Below are positions 10,216-19,892 of a stretch of DNA of 64,000 nt, one piece after another. The notes below the pieces were generated by a model that was given only the letters and a program-made list of their open reading frames with translations, made no database searches and was not told the origin of the DNA. Made by a program: the position numbers and the translations under genes. How positions within the stretch are numbered: the first letter of the stretch is position 1; every line of letters begins with the position of its first letter. The stretch is from Pseudomonas putida. Its GTDB lineage: Bacteria > Pseudomonadota > Gammaproteobacteria > Pseudomonadales > Pseudomonadaceae. The DNA is taken from the NCBI RefSeq assembly GCF_028682635.1, contig NZ_JANHLK010000002.1:186001-250000 (forward strand), written 5' to 3'.

Positions 10216-13200
10216 TGGCCAGCCTCTTTAGGAGTTTCAGTAGCGTCTTCCTGGTCGACGTTTTTACGCTGACCCATGGCCGACACGGTGACGAAGAACA
10301 GTGGGACCCAGAAGATCGCCAGAACGGTTGCCGTGATCATACCGCCAATCACGCCGGTGCCGATGGCATGCTGGCTACCGGAACCTGCGCCCGTGGAGAT
10401 CGCCAGGGGTACCACGCCGAGCACGAAGGCGAGGGAGGTCATGATGATCGGTCGCAGACGCATGCGGCAGGCTTCGATGGCCGCCTCACGCAGGCTGCGC
10501 CCTTGTTCGTGCAGTTCCTTGGCGAATTCGACGATCAGGATGGCGTTTTTCGCCGCCAGGCCGATGGTCGTCAACAGGCCCACCTGGAAGTACACGTCGT
10601 TGGACAAACCACGCAGGCTGGTGGCCATCAGCGCACCGATGATCCCCAGCGGAACGACCAGCATCACCGCGATCGGAATCGACCAGCTCTCATACAGCGC
10701 CGCCAGGCACAGGAACACCATCAGCAACGACAGGGCGTACAGCGCCGGCGCTTGCGAGCCGGACAGCCGTTCCTCGTAGGACAGGCCGGTCCAGGAAATA
10801 CCGACACCCTTCGGCAGTTTGGCGGCAAGGGCTTCAACTTCGGCCATGGCTTCACCGGTGGAATAACCCGGAGCCGGGGCGCCGAGGATTTCCATCGCTT
10901 CTACGCCGTTGTAGCGGGCCAGTTTTGGTGAACCATAGATCCACTCACCCTTGGCGAACGCCGAGAACGGAACCATGGTGCCGACGCTGTTGCGCACGTA
11001 CCACTTGTTCAGGTCTTCAGGGCTCATGCGTGAACCCGGCTGGCCTTGCACGTAAACCTTCTTCACCCGACCACGGTCGATGAAGTCGTTGACGTAGCTA
11101 CTGCCCAGGGCGATCGACAGGGTGTTGTTGATGTCGGCGATGGTAATGCCCAGGGCGCTGGCCTTCTCGTCGTCGATTTCCAGTTGGAATTGCGGTTCGT
11201 CGTTCAGGCCGTTAGGACGCACCTGGGTCAGGATCTTGCTTTGCGCCGCCATGCCGAGGAACTGGTTACGGGCTTCCATCAACTTGTCGTGACCGATACC
11301 GGCGCGGTCCTGCAGGAACACGTCGAAACCGGTGGCGTTACCCAACTCCAGTACCGCTGGCGGGGCGAAGGCAAACACCATGGCGTCGCGGAAGGTGAAG
11401 AAGTGCTGTTGGGCACGGGCCGCGACCTTGAACACGCTGTTGTCGGCGTTTCGATCTTCCCATGGGCGCAGCATGATGAACGCCATGCCCGAGCTCTGGC
11501 CGCGGCCGGCGAAGTTGAAGCCGGTCACGGTAAACACCGAGTTAACCGCATCGCCTTCACCGCCATCCTTGCCCGGACGCAGCAGGAATTCACGCATTTC
11601 GTCCACGACCACCTGGGTGCGCTGGGCGGTCGAACCGGCTGGGGTCTGTACCTGGGCGAACAGTACGCCCTGGTCCTCTTCCGGCAGGAACGCCGTTGGA
11701 ATGCGGGTGAACAGCCAGATCATGCCGACGACGATGATCAGGTAGGCCAGCAGGTACGGCGCCTTGTGCGTGAGCATGTTGCCCACGCCACGCTCGTAGC
11801 TACTGACACCACGGTCGAAGTTGCGGTTGAACCAGCCGAAGAAGCCGCGTTTCGGGGTGTGATGCTCGCCTTTCGAAATCGGCTTGAGCATGGTGGCGCA
11901 GAGCGCCGGGGTGAAGATCAGGGCAACCAGTACCGACAGGGCCATGGCCGAGACGATGGTGATCGAGAACTGCTTGTAGATCACACCGGTGGAACCGCTG
12001 AAGAACGCCATCGGCAGCAATACCGCCGACAGCACCAGGGCGATACCGACCAATGCTCCCTGGATCTGCCCCATGGACTTCTTGGTCGCTTCCTTGGGCG
12101 ACAGGCCTTCTTCGCTCATCACCCGTTCGACGTTTTCCACCACGACGATGGCGTCGTCCACCAGCAAGCCGATGGCCAGCACCATGCCGAACATGGTCAG
12201 GGTGTTGATGCTGAAACCGGCCGCCGCGAGGATGCCGAATGTCCCGAGCAATACCACCGGAACCGTCATCGTGGTGATGATGGTGGCACGGAAGTTCTGC
12301 AGGAACAGGAACATCACCAGGAACACCAGCGCAACCGCTTCGACCAGGGTGTGTACCACGCCCTTGATCGATTCGGTCACCACCGGCGTGGTGTCGTACG
12401 GGAACACCACTTCCATCCCTTCAGGGAAGAACGGCTTGAGGCTGTCGATGGTCGTGCGCAGGGCCTTGGCGGTATCCAGGGCGTTGGCGCCAGTGGCCAG
12501 CTTCACGGCCAGACCGGACGCCGGGGCGCCGTTGAACTGGGCGTTGATGCTGTAGTTCTCGCCACCCAGGCCGACTTCGGCGACATCTTTCAGGCGAACC
12601 TGGGAACCGTCCTTGTTGACCTTGAGCAGGATCTTGTTGAATTGCTCGGCGGTCTGCAGGCGCGTCTTGCCGATGATCGTCGCGTTCAACTGGGTGCCGG
12701 GCAGGGCGGGCAGGCCGCCGAGCTGGCCGGAGGACACCTGGACGTTCTGCGCGGCGATGGCGGTCTTGACGTCGACCGGGGTCAGATTGAAGTTGTTCAA
12801 CTTGGCCGGGTCGAGCCAGATACGCATGGCGTACTGCGAACCGAACACCTGGAAGTCGCCGACGCCGGCGGTCCGCGAGATCGGGTCCTGCATGTTCGAC
12901 ACGATGTAGTTGGACAGGTCGTCCTTGGTCATGCTGCCGTCACGGGACACCACGCCGATCACCAGCAGGAAGTTCTTCACTGCCTTGGTCACGCGGATAC
13001 CTTGTTGCTGCACTTCCTGCGGCAACAGCGGGGTGGCCAGGTTCAGCTTGTTCTGGACCTGGACCTGCGCGGTATCGGAGTTGGTGCCTTGCTCGAAGGT
13101 CGCGGTAATGGTCATGGTGCCGTCGGAGTTACTTTCCGAAGACACATAACGCAGGTTGTCGATACCGTTGAGCTGTTGCTCGATCACCTGGACCACGGTG

Positions 13201-13376
13201 TCCTGCACGGTTTGCGCGGAAGCGCCCGGGTAGGTCACGGAAATGGCGATGGCCGGCGGTGCAATGCTCGGGTACTGGTTGATCGGCAGCTTGAGGATCG
13301 ACAGTGCCCCGACCAGCATGATCACCAGGGCTATTACCCAGGCAAAAATCGGACGGTCGATGAAAAATCTGGACAT
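10212..13376 (-). CDS. ttgB: RND efflux transporter, inner-membrane pump
   Basis: This proton-driven drug and solvent pump is 1054 aa, the usual HAE1 length. It begins [14 protein letters not shown], and the proton-relay aspartates lie in [18 protein letters not shown]. The AcrB-type repeats and GxxxG segments of both halves are intact ([13 protein letters not shown] in the second half). It belongs to the MexB/TtgB/EmhB branch by context and length. ttgA ends 3 bp upstream. Confidence 0.95.
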   Translation of the reverse strand: MSRFFIDRPIFAWVIALVIMLVGALSILKLPINQYPSIAPPAIAISVTYPGASAQTVQDTVVQVIEQQLNGIDNLRYVSSESNSDGTMTITATFEQGTNSDTAQVQVQNKLNLATPLLPQEVQQQGIRVTKAVKNFLLVIGVVSRDGSMTKDDLSNYIVSNMQDPISRTAGVGDFQVFGSQYAMRIWLDPAKLNNFNLTPVDVKTAIAAQNVQVSSGQLGGLPALPGTQLNATIIGKTRLQTAEQFNKILLKVNKDGSQVRLKDVAEVGLGGENYSINAQFNGAPASGLAVKLATGANALDTAKALRTTIDSLKPFFPEGMEVVFPYDTTPVVTESIKGVVHTLVEAVALVFLVMFLFLQNFRATIITTMTVPVVLLGTFGILAAAGFSINTLTMFGMVLAIGLLVDDAIVVVENVERVMSEEGLSPKEATKKSMGQIQGALVGIALVLSAVLLPMAFFSGSTGVIYKQFSITIVSAMALSVLVALIFTPALCATMLKPISKGEHHTPKRGFFGWFNRNFDRGVSSYERGVGNMLTHKAPYLLAYLIIVVGMIWLFTRIPTAFLPEEDQGVLFAQVQTPAGSTAQRTQVVVDEMREFLLRPGKDGGEGDAVNSVFTVTGFNFAGRGQSSGMAFIMLRPWEDRNADNSVFKVAARAQQHFFTFRDAMVFAFAPPAVLELGNATGFDVFLQDRAGIGHDKLMEARNQFLGMAAQSKILTQVRPNGLNDEPQFQLEIDDEKASALGITIADINNTLSIALGSSYVNDFIDRGRVKKVYVQGQPGSRMSPEDLNKWYVRNSVGTMVPFSAFAKGEWIYGSPKLARYNGVEAMEILGAPAPGYSTGEAMAEVEALAAKLPKGVGISWTGLSYEERLSGSQAPALYALSLLMVFLCLAALYESWSIPIAVMLVVPLGIIGALMATSLRGLSNDVYFQVGLLTTIGLAAKNAILIVEFAKELHEQGRSLREAAIEACRMRLRPIIMTSLAFVLGVVPLAISTGAGSGSQHAIGTGVIGGMITATVLAIFWVPLFFVTVSAMGQRKNVDQEDATETPKEAGQ

Positions 13377-13379
13377 GAG

Positions 13380-14537
13380 TTACTCCCCTTTGCCGCTGGC
13401 AGCCTGCTCAGCTGGCTTGGCGGGGGCCGGGTTCTTGGCGCCTACGTTAGTGGCGTCAGTGGCCTTGACTTCGATGCCTGGCTTGACGAATTGCAGGCCT
13501 TCGGTGATCAGGCGATCGCCGGCTTTCAGACCGTCTTCGATCAACCATTGGTTACCGACGGTGCGGCTGGCCTTGAGCTGACGCAGTTCAACCTTGTTGT
13601 CAGGGCCGACGACCAGTGCGGTCGGACTGCCCTTGAGGTCGCGGGTCACGCCTTGTTGCGGGGCCAGGATCGCCGCGCTGTTCACACCAGCCTGCAACTG
13701 TGCGTGCACGAACATGCCCGGCAGCAGGGTGTGATCAGGGTTCGGGAACACGGCACGCAGGGTCACGGAACCGGTGGTCTGGTCGACCGAGACTTCGGAG
13801 AACTCCAGTTTACCGTCCAGTTTGTATTCGCTGCCGTCCTCGAGGGTCAGCTTGACCTTGGCGGCGTTGTCACCGGCCTTCTGCAGGCGACCGCTTTCCA
13901 GTTCGCGCCGAAGTTGCAGCAGTTCGACCGAAGATTGCGTCACATCGACGTAGATCGGGTCCAGTTGCTGGATCACGGCCATCGCTTCGGTCTGCGCGTT
14001 GCTGACCAGCGCGCCCTCGGTCACCGTGGAACGACCGATGCGGCCGGTCAGCGGCGCGTAGACCTTGGTGTAGCGCACGTTGATCTGCGCCGATTGCAAC
14101 GAAGCTTCCGATTGCAGGCGGTTGGCCACGGCGGTGTCGTATTCCTGGCGGCTTACGGCCTGTTCGTTGACCAGTTGCTGGTAGCGATCGGAAATCGACT
14201 TGGTCGAACGCAGGTTGGCTTCGGCGCTTTTCAGGGTCGCCTCATAGACCGATGGATCGATCTGATAGAGCTGCTGGCCGGCCTTGACGTCACTGCCTTC
14301 CTTGAACAGGCGCTTGAGAATGATGCCGTTGACCTGTGGACGAACCTCGGCAATGCGGAACGCGCTGGTGCGCCCCGGCAATTCCGAGGTGAGCGTAAAC
14401 GTTTGCGCTTGCAGGGTAACGACGCCGACCTGAGGCGGTGGTGCGGCCGGTGGAGCTTCTTCCTTTTTGCATCCGCTGAGCAGCGATGCCAGGGCGACGG
14501 CGGCGACCAGAGCGGTAACAGCTGGCTTGAATTGCAT
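13380..14537 (-). CDS. ttgA: Periplasmic adaptor lipoprotein of the TtgABC pump
   Basis: This is the membrane-fusion protein linking TtgB and TtgC, 385 aa. The lipobox SLLSGC gives Cys23. It is followed by a lipoyl half-motif, a coiled-coil hairpin (about residues 100-160, SAEANLRSTKSISDRYQQLV) and beta-barrel domains. The C-terminal Ala/Pro/Lys tail is typical of MexA relatives. It is the first gene of the operon, transcribed away from ttgR with a 268-bp intergenic control region. Confidence 0.93.
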   Translation of the reverse strand: MQFKPAVTALVAAVALASLLSGCKKEEAPPAAPPPQVGVVTLQAQTFTLTSELPGRTSAFRIAEVRPQVNGIILKRLFKEGSDVKAGQQLYQIDPSVYEATLKSAEANLRSTKSISDRYQQLVNEQAVSRQEYDTAVANRLQSEASLQSAQINVRYTKVYAPLTGRIGRSTVTEGALVSNAQTEAMAVIQQLDPIYVDVTQSSVELLQLRRELESGRLQKAGDNAAKVKLTLEDGSEYKLDGKLEFSEVSVDQTTGSVTLRAVFPNPDHTLLPGMFVHAQLQAGVNSAAILAPQQGVTRDLKGSPTALVVGPDNKVELRQLKASRTVGNQWLIEDGLKAGDRLITEGLQFVKPGIEVKATDATNVGAKNPAPAKPAEQAASGKGE

Positions 14538-14626
14538 GAAAATCCTCGGGTCAGGCGCGAAAAAAAACGCACAAGAAAAGATGGAAGGTTAAAAAGTGGG
14601 GTCCGGGTGGATAAGTAGCATGCTAA

Positions 14627-14658
14627 GGAATATACTTACATTCACGGCTGTTTGTAAA
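14627..14658. promoter_or_regulatory. TtgR operator between ttgA and ttgR
   Basis: The stretch from GGAATATACTTACATTC to GTTTGTAAA, read on the minus strand, closely matches the P. putida TtgR operator as I remember it (TTACAAACAACCATGAATGTAAG). The half-sites TTACAAAC and GTAAGTAT are intact. It is placed between the divergent genes, so one repressor site can control both. Binding of TtgR is known to be relieved by antibiotics and plant phenolics. Confidence 0.82.
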
Positions 14659-14805
14659 GGCCCTGGCCGTGTATCCAGGTCGTTACAAACGTCCTGGAAA
14701 GGTTCAAATCGTAAGCCCGGGGACGATACCCAAGAGCTCTCGCCCCGCTTTTATTCAGCTGATATCCAGACATCGCTGAAGCATCCTGATTGAGGTTGTA
14801 CTGCC

Positions 14806-15438
14806 ATGGTCCGTCGTACCAAAGAGGAAGCCCAAGAAACCCGCAGCCAGATACTCGAAGCGGCCGAGAAAGCCTTTTTCGAGCGGGGCGTGGCGCGCAC
14901 GACCCTGGCGGACATCGCGACCCTGGCCGGCGTTACCCGCGGGGCGATCTACTGGCATTTCAGCAACAAGGCGGACCTGGTACAGGCCATGCTCGACACC
15001 CTGCATGAGCCCCTGGATGAAATGGCCAAGGCCAGCGAAAGCCCGGACGAACCCGACCCCCTGGGCTGCATGCGCAAGCTGTTGATTCATTTGTTTCATC
15101 AAATTGCGCTGGACCCGAAAACCCGACGCATCAACGAAATTCTGTTTCATAAGTGCGAGTTCACCGATGAAATGTGCGACTTGCGCCAGCAGCGTGTGGC
15201 GGCCAGCCTGGACTGCAATGTACGGATCGGCCTGGCCCTGAGTAACGCCGTGAATCGCGGGCAACTGCCGGAAAACCTCGACACGGCTCGCGCGGCCATC
15301 AGCCTGCATGCCTACATCGATGGCATCCTGTACCAGTGGCTGCTGGCCCCCGACAGCTTTCAATTGCACAGCGAGGCTGAGCGTTGGGTCGATACCGGGC
15401 TGGACCTGTTGCGCTTCAGCCCCAGCTTGCGCAAATGA
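14806..15438 (+). CDS. ttgR: TetR-family repressor of the efflux operon
   Basis: The product is 210 aa, the length of TtgR. The N-terminal TetR helix-turn-helix spans about residues 10-57 ([27 protein letters not shown], then [17 protein letters not shown]). The C-terminal ligand domain carries the [10 protein letters not shown] segment typical of TtgR/MexR-like TetR proteins. It is divergent from ttgABC and overlaps no other gene. Role: represses ttgABC and itself until effector binds. Confidence 0.92.
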   Translation: MVRRTKEEAQETRSQILEAAEKAFFERGVARTTLADIATLAGVTRGAIYWHFSNKADLVQAMLDTLHEPLDEMAKASESPDEPDPLGCMRKLLIHLFHQIALDPKTRRINEILFHKCEFTDEMCDLRQQRVAASLDCNVRIGLALSNAVNRGQLPENLDTARAAISLHAYIDGILYQWLLAPDSFQLHSEAERWVDTGLDLLRFSPSLRK

Positions 15439-15703
15439 AGCAAGATGCGTAATTGACTGCAGCCGTGTCAATCGATGCAGCGCCAGATGAACCTTTCTTC
15501 ACGCGACTTGCGGTATGGGGTGCTTTTATATACGGATGCTCGACCGGTTCACAGTCAATGAACTACGTATTTTGTAGGAAATTTGTGTTGTCGCCGGGAG
15601 GGAGCTTGATTCGCAGGCTGATCGATGGAAAGCGGGAACTGCGTCAACGAAGTACAGGGCAAGCGCCTGCTATCAAGCGCTTGCGTGTTCTGTTCAGGTG
15701 CTG

Positions 15704-16354
15704 TTAACCCACCCTGATCACGACGATGTAGCTATAAGGGCTCTTTGGTATTCTTCTGGTGATGCTGGAGGTGCACTTCAATTTTTCCTTACCAATAGAT
15801 CGAACAGTATGTTTAAGGTGGGGAGTGAGTCCAGTAGTGGAAAGGCTCACACTCAGCGATGTCGTGAATTGGAATGCAAGTTTGCCACTTTCATAAGAGA
15901 AGTCATGATTGACTTTGATTTCACGAAATTTTCTGGTACCTATTCTAGGTGGCTCACTGCGCAGTATGAATGACAAGTAGTCCCAGGGTTCAAGGTCATA
16001 TTTCTCGTTGGGGTGAATGCCGTTATCCCAGCTTGATGTGGTGAGGCTGAACGTTTTTGCGGTGGCATTGAAGATGTAGAAGATAACGCTGTTGGGAGAC
16101 TGAACGTTACTGATGGAGCGCCAGGCCTGTTCCTCGTCACGCTTACCTTCGCGGATGAATTCGTCGAATTCCTCCACGGTTTTCTGTTTGTCTATGGCGT
16201 TATCTATGTCTGCTCTATCTTCGGCAAAACTGACCAGGTGCTGCAAATAGGCGGGCAGCATGGCGCGGGTCATGTCTTTAAGGAAGTTCTGTTCAAAGGT
16301 TACATCTTTAATGTCTTCGTTGCTGTTTTCTTGATTGTTTTCTTTATCGTCCAT
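15704..16354 (-). CDS. Unknown protein, downstream copy of a tandem paralogue pair
   Basis: I do not recognise this 216-aa protein. It has no signal peptide or membrane segment. The first 16 residues are acidic and Asn/Gln-rich (MDDKENNQENSNEDIKD). About residues 17-83 look helical (FLKDMTRAMLPAYLQHLV). The remainder, from about 84, is beta-rich (VIFYIFNATAKTFSLTTSS, LEPWDYLSFILRSEPP, LKCTSSITR). The C-terminal half loosely recalls small secreted beta-sandwich folds such as aegerolysins, but no motif proves this. It differs from its neighbour at one residue in the first 83 (Glu69) and widely after that. Confidence 0.7.
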   Translation of the reverse strand: MDDKENNQENSNEDIKDVTFEQNFLKDMTRAMLPAYLQHLVSFAEDRADIDNAIDKQKTVEEFDEFIREGKRDEEQAWRSISNVQSPNSVIFYIFNATAKTFSLTTSSWDNGIHPNEKYDLEPWDYLSFILRSEPPRIGTRKFREIKVNHDFSYESGKLAFQFTTSLSVSLSTTGLTPHLKHTVRSIGKEKLKCTSSITRRIPKSPYSYIVVIRVG

Positions 16355-16470
16355 GATATTACCTATTTTCGGTGGTTGGTATTTATAGATAATAACAGGG
16401 GTGCGATTAAGGTGTATTTTATTGGTGTAATGGATTGTTGCTGGTGGCGAAAATCAAATGCCTAAAGCTG

Positions 16471-17127
16471 TTAACCCAGCCTGATCACGACGCTGTAGCT
16501 GTAGGGTTCCTTTGACAGGCTTCTGGTGATACTGGAGGTGCACTTCAATTGTTCCTTACCAATAGATCGCACAGTATGTTGAATGTGGGGAGTGAATGTA
16601 ACCTTGAGGACAAAAGGACCATCACCTTTCAAACTCAGCGATGTATTGAATTGGAATGCAAATTTGCCACTTTCAAAAGAGAGGTCATGATTGACTTTGA
16701 TGTTAGGGTTTTTTTTAGTGGGTGGCTCGCTGCGCAGTATGATTGACGCGCAGTCCCAGGGTTCGAGGACACAAGCCTCACTGGGGGGAGCGCCGTTATA
16801 CGAGCTTGTTGTGGTGAGGCTGAACGTTTTTGCGGTGGCATTGAAGATGTAGACAGTCACGCTGTTGGGAGACTCATCGTTACTGATGGAGCGCCAGGCC
16901 TGTTCCTCGTCCCGCTTACCTTTGCGGATGAATTCGTCGAATTCCTCCACGGTTTTCTGTTTGTCTATGGCGTTATCTATGTCTGCTCTATCTTCGGCAA
17001 AACTGACCAGGTGCTGCAAATAGGCGGGCAGCATGGCGCGGGTCATGTCTTTAAGAAAGTTCTGTTCAAAGGTTACATCTTTAATGTCTTCGTTGCTGTT
17101 TTCTTGATTGTTTTCTTTATCGTCCAT
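16471..17127 (-). CDS. Unknown protein, upstream copy of a tandem paralogue pair
   Basis: This 218-aa paralogue of the gene at 15704-16354 shares residues 1-83 except Lys69 for Glu. Its beta-rich C-terminal part has its own loop sequences (EACVLEPWDCASIIL, SLSLKGDGPFVLKVTF) but conserves IFNATAKTFSLTT, HTVRSIGKE and KCTSSITR. The two genes are co-oriented with a 116-bp spacer. The conserved head with a variable tail suggests a common delivery or interaction domain and a diversifying effector or binding face; this is inference only. Confidence 0.7.
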   Translation of the reverse strand: MDDKENNQENSNEDIKDVTFEQNFLKDMTRAMLPAYLQHLVSFAEDRADIDNAIDKQKTVEEFDEFIRKGKRDEEQAWRSISNDESPNSVTVYIFNATAKTFSLTTTSSYNGAPPSEACVLEPWDCASIILRSEPPTKKNPNIKVNHDLSFESGKFAFQFNTSLSLKGDGPFVLKVTFTPHIQHTVRSIGKEQLKCTSSITRSLSKEPYSYSVVIRLG

Positions 17128-17240
17128 GATATTACCCCTTTTTGGTAGTTGGTAGTTGTAGATAATAGCAGGGGTGCGATTAAGCTGTTTGGTATTGGTG
17201 TAATGGTTTATTGCCGGTGGCGATAATCAAATGCCTAAAC

Positions 17241-17270
17241 AAAAAAACCTCGGCTCTTTCAAGTCGAGGC
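17241..17270 (-). terminator. Intrinsic terminator after xenB
   Basis: On the minus strand GCCTCGACTT pairs with GAGCCGAGG, followed by TTTTTTT. It lies 23 bp past the xenB stop and isolates the operon from the duplicated pair. Confidence 0.8.
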
Positions 17271-17292
17271 TATTGCGTGTTAACGGTAACGC

Positions 17293-18342
17293 TTACAGTG
17301 TTGGGTAGTCGATGTAGCCGACCGGGCCCTTGGCATAGAACAGCTCAGGACGCGCGTCATTCAGTGGCGCATCCGCTTTCAAGCGCGCCGGCAGGTCCGG
17401 GTTGGCAATGAACGGTACGCCGAAGGCGACGGCATCGGCTTTGCCGCTGGCCAACCATTGGTTGGCACTGTCCTTGGTGAAGCGTTCGTTGATGATGTAC
17501 GGGCCGCCAAAGGCTTCCTTGATCTGCGGGCCGAGGCTGTCGGCGCCTTCTTTCTCGCGCGAGCAGATGAATGCGATGCCACGCTTGCCCAGTTCGCGAG
17601 CGACGTAGGTGAAGGTTTCTGCCAGGTTGTCATCGCCCATGTCATGGGAGTCGGCGCGCGGTGCCAGGTGCACACCGACACGGCCGGCGCCCCAGACTTC
17701 GATCGCGGCGTCGGTCACTTCCAGCAACAGGCGAGCACGGTTTTCCACGGAACCACCATAGTTGTCGGTACGCTGGTTGGTGCTGCTTTGCAGGAACTGG
17801 TCGAGCAGGTAACCGTTGGCGCCGTGGATTTCCACGCCGTCGAAACCGGCGGCCTTGGCGTTCTCGGCACCGGTGCGGTAGGCGTCGACGATGTCGGCGA
17901 TTTCCTCGATTTCCAGGGCGCGCGGGGTCGGGTAGTCGGCCAGTGGACGAACCAGGCTGACATGACCCTTGGGCTGGATGGCGCTCGGAGCGACCGGTGC
18001 TTCACCACCCAGGTACGATGGGTGCGATACACGACCCACGTGCCACAGTTGCAGGAAGATCTTGCCGCCCGCGCCGTGGATCGCCTTGGTCACGTTGGCC
18101 CAGCCACGCACCTGGTCGTTGGACCAGATACCCGGGGTGTCCGGGTAGCCGACGCCCATCGGCGTGACCGAAGTGGCCTCGCTGAGGATCAGGCCGGCGG
18201 AGGCGCGTTGTACGTAGTACTCGGCCATCAGGGCATTCGGTACGCGGCCTTCATCGGCGCGGCAACGGGTCAGCGGGGCCATGATGATGCGGTTGGCCAA
18301 CTCGAGGTCGCCCAGTTTGATCGGATCGAAAATAGTAGTCAT
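17293..18342 (-). CDS. xenB: Old-yellow-enzyme xenobiotic reductase
   Basis: This FMN- and NAD(P)H-dependent ene/nitro reductase is 349 aa, the length of P. fluorescens XenB, which reduces nitroglycerin, TNT and activated alkenes. The flavin-binding start MAPLTRCRAD, the QLWHVGR segment and the substrate-binding pair in VEIHGANGYLLDQFL are all present. It is the last gene of an ArsR-MFS-xenB unit, 22 bp after the MFS gene. Physiological role is likely detoxification of electrophiles, with the exporter. Confidence 0.92.
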   Translation of the reverse strand: MTTIFDPIKLGDLELANRIIMAPLTRCRADEGRVPNALMAEYYVQRASAGLILSEATSVTPMGVGYPDTPGIWSNDQVRGWANVTKAIHGAGGKIFLQLWHVGRVSHPSYLGGEAPVAPSAIQPKGHVSLVRPLADYPTPRALEIEEIADIVDAYRTGAENAKAAGFDGVEIHGANGYLLDQFLQSSTNQRTDNYGGSVENRARLLLEVTDAAIEVWGAGRVGVHLAPRADSHDMGDDNLAETFTYVARELGKRGIAFICSREKEGADSLGPQIKEAFGGPYIINERFTKDSANQWLASGKADAVAFGVPFIANPDLPARLKADAPLNDARPELFYAKGPVGYIDYPTL

Positions 18343-18364
18343 TTATTGCATCCCTCGTGAGGTA

Positions 18365-19531
18365 TCAGTTGGTAGCGGGGGCCAGTTCGGGATTACCGCT
18401 CTGACGGAAAGTGATCAGGGTGACCAGCAGGGCGAGCACCGCCAGTACGGCTGCCGCGAGGGGCACGCTGGTCAGGCCGAACCCGTGAGCGATGACGCTG
18501 CCGCCGACCCAGGCGCCGAGGGCGTTGCCGACGTTGAAGGCGCCGATGTTCAGGGTCGAGACCAGGTTCGGCGCGGCCTTGCCGTAGGCCACCACGTTGA
18601 CTTGCAGGGCGGGTACGGCGGCAAAACATGCGGTGGCCCAGAGGAACAGGGTGATTTCGGTGGGGATCAGCGCGACGCTGGTCCAGGTCAGCACGGTGGA
18701 GACCACGGCCATGGCGACGAAGACGCCGATCAGCGTCGCGGCCAGGCCTTTGTCCGCCAGCTTGCCGCCGATGATGTTGCCCACCGTCAGGCCCAGGCCG
18801 ATCAGCATCAGGGTCCAGGTCACGCCACGGGGCGAGACGCCGGTGACTTCGCCCAACAGCGGCGCGACGTAGGTAAACAGGGTGAACACCGACGCGGCGA
18901 ACAGTGCAGTCATGCTCAGCGACAGCCAGATGCCGGCGCCTTTGAGAGCGCGCAATTCGGCGCGCATGTCGAGTTTCTCTTCATCGCGCTTGGCCGGCAG
19001 GAAGCGGATCAGGCCGATCATCGCGATCACGCCGATCACGGTCACTGCCCAGAAGGTCGAACGCCAGCCGGCCTGCTGACCGAGCGCGGTGCCCAGCGGC
19101 ACGCCCAGTACGTTGGCCAGGGTCAGGCCGGTGAACATCAAGGCCACGGCCGATGCGCGCTTGTTGGCCGGCACCAGTCCCGCCGCCACGACCGAGCCGA
19201 TACCGAAGAACGCACCGTGGCACAGCGCGGTGACCACGCGGGCAAACATCAGCACGTTGTAGTCGCTGGCCACTGCGCAGAGCAGGTTGCCGATAATGAA
19301 GATGCCCATCAACGCGACCAGGGCGGCCTTGCGCGGCAGCCGGGCGGTGGCCAGTGCCATGAACGGCGCACCGATGGCCACGCCCAGGGCGTACCCGGTC
19401 ACCAGCCAGCCGGCGCCGGGGATCGACACACCGAGGTCGGCAGCCACGTCGGGCAGCAAGCCCATGATGACGAACTCGGTGGTGCCGATGGCGAAGGCGC
19501 TCAAGGCCAATATGAGTAGCGAGAGGGGCAT
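18365..19531 (-). CDS. MFS exporter, DHA1 (AraJ/PbuE-like) family
   Basis: This inner-membrane efflux carrier is 388 aa with about twelve hydrophobic segments. It starts MPLSLLILALSAFAIGTTEFVIMGLLPDVA, the hallmark of the drug:H+ antiporter-1 group, and contains GYALGVAIGAPFMALATARLPRK and CHGAFFGIGSVVAA. It lies between the ArsR regulator and xenB on the same strand. Its substrate is unknown; pairing with XenB suggests export of a toxic organic compound or its reduction product. Confidence 0.85.
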   Translation of the reverse strand: MPLSLLILALSAFAIGTTEFVIMGLLPDVAADLGVSIPGAGWLVTGYALGVAIGAPFMALATARLPRKAALVALMGIFIIGNLLCAVASDYNVLMFARVVTALCHGAFFGIGSVVAAGLVPANKRASAVALMFTGLTLANVLGVPLGTALGQQAGWRSTFWAVTVIGVIAMIGLIRFLPAKRDEEKLDMRAELRALKGAGIWLSLSMTALFAASVFTLFTYVAPLLGEVTGVSPRGVTWTLMLIGLGLTVGNIIGGKLADKGLAATLIGVFVAMAVVSTVLTWTSVALIPTEITLFLWATACFAAVPALQVNVVAYGKAAPNLVSTLNIGAFNVGNALGAWVGGSVIAHGFGLTSVPLAAAVLAVLALLVTLITFRQSGNPELAPATN

Positions 19532-19566
19532 TGGATAATTCCTTTTCGGCTGGCTGACGTAAAGGG

Positions 19567-19869
19567 TCAGAGCTCTTTGCTGAAGACTTTGAGGAACTCC
19601 TGAATGGTTTCCTCATTGCGTTTAAAGAAATGCCACTGGCCGACTTTGCGGCTGCTGATCAGGCCGGCGCGTTGCAGGGTGGCCAGGTGCGCGGACACCG
19701 TGGACTGCGACAAACCGCAACGTTGATCGATCTGCCCGGCGCAAACGCCGTGCTCGTTGCTGTGGGACTGGTCTGGAAATTCGACGTCCGGATTTTTGAG
19801 CCAGTGCAGGATTTCTCGCCGTACCGGGTGCGCCAGGGCTTTTATTATTTCGTCGAGTTCAAGGTTCAT
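19567..19869 (-). CDS. ArsR-type winged-helix repressor
   Basis: The product is 100 aa. Its winged helix contains ALAHPVRREILHWL and the recognition helix SQSTVSAHLATLQRAGLISSRKVGQ. The Cys-rich metal motif of true ArsR (ELCVCDL) is absent. One Cys is at CAGQIDQRCG, so it is more likely a redox or organic-ligand sensor of the YczG/YdfF type than an arsenic sensor. It heads the MFS-xenB operon, and repeated palindromic sites lie in its promoter. Confidence 0.85.
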   Translation of the reverse strand: MNLELDEIIKALAHPVRREILHWLKNPDVEFPDQSHSNEHGVCAGQIDQRCGLSQSTVSAHLATLQRAGLISSRKVGQWHFFKRNEETIQEFLKVFSKEL

Positions 19870-19892
19870 GGTTGGGGGCTCGTGATGTGTAA

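Larger units (their letters stand above)
15701..17239 (-). repeat. Tandem duplication, two units of about 770 bp
   Basis: Unit 1 spans about 15701-16466 and unit 2 about 16468-17239. Both begin with ctgttaaccca and end with caaatgcctaaa, and each contains one complete gene plus its upstream spacer. Identity is uneven: the N-terminal coding part and its start region are nearly identical, while the C-terminal half is clearly diverged. Base composition is lower in GC than the flanking ttg and xenB genes. Confidence 0.9.

Noticed and set aside
11046-14618. Very long plus-strand open frame opposite ttgB and ttgA (1190 codons)
   Set aside because: It is the antisense shadow of two strongly supported genes in GC-rich DNA, with His/Gln/Arg-rich composition and no recognisable domain.
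15453-15707. 84-codon frame downstream of ttgR
   Set aside because: No ribosome-binding site, mixed composition and overlap with the end of the duplicated unit; nothing supports a gene in 15439-15703.
15701-17239. Tandem pair as a toxin-antitoxin or toxin-immunity module
   Set aside because: Both genes encode full-length paralogues with the same head; there is no distinct small partner.
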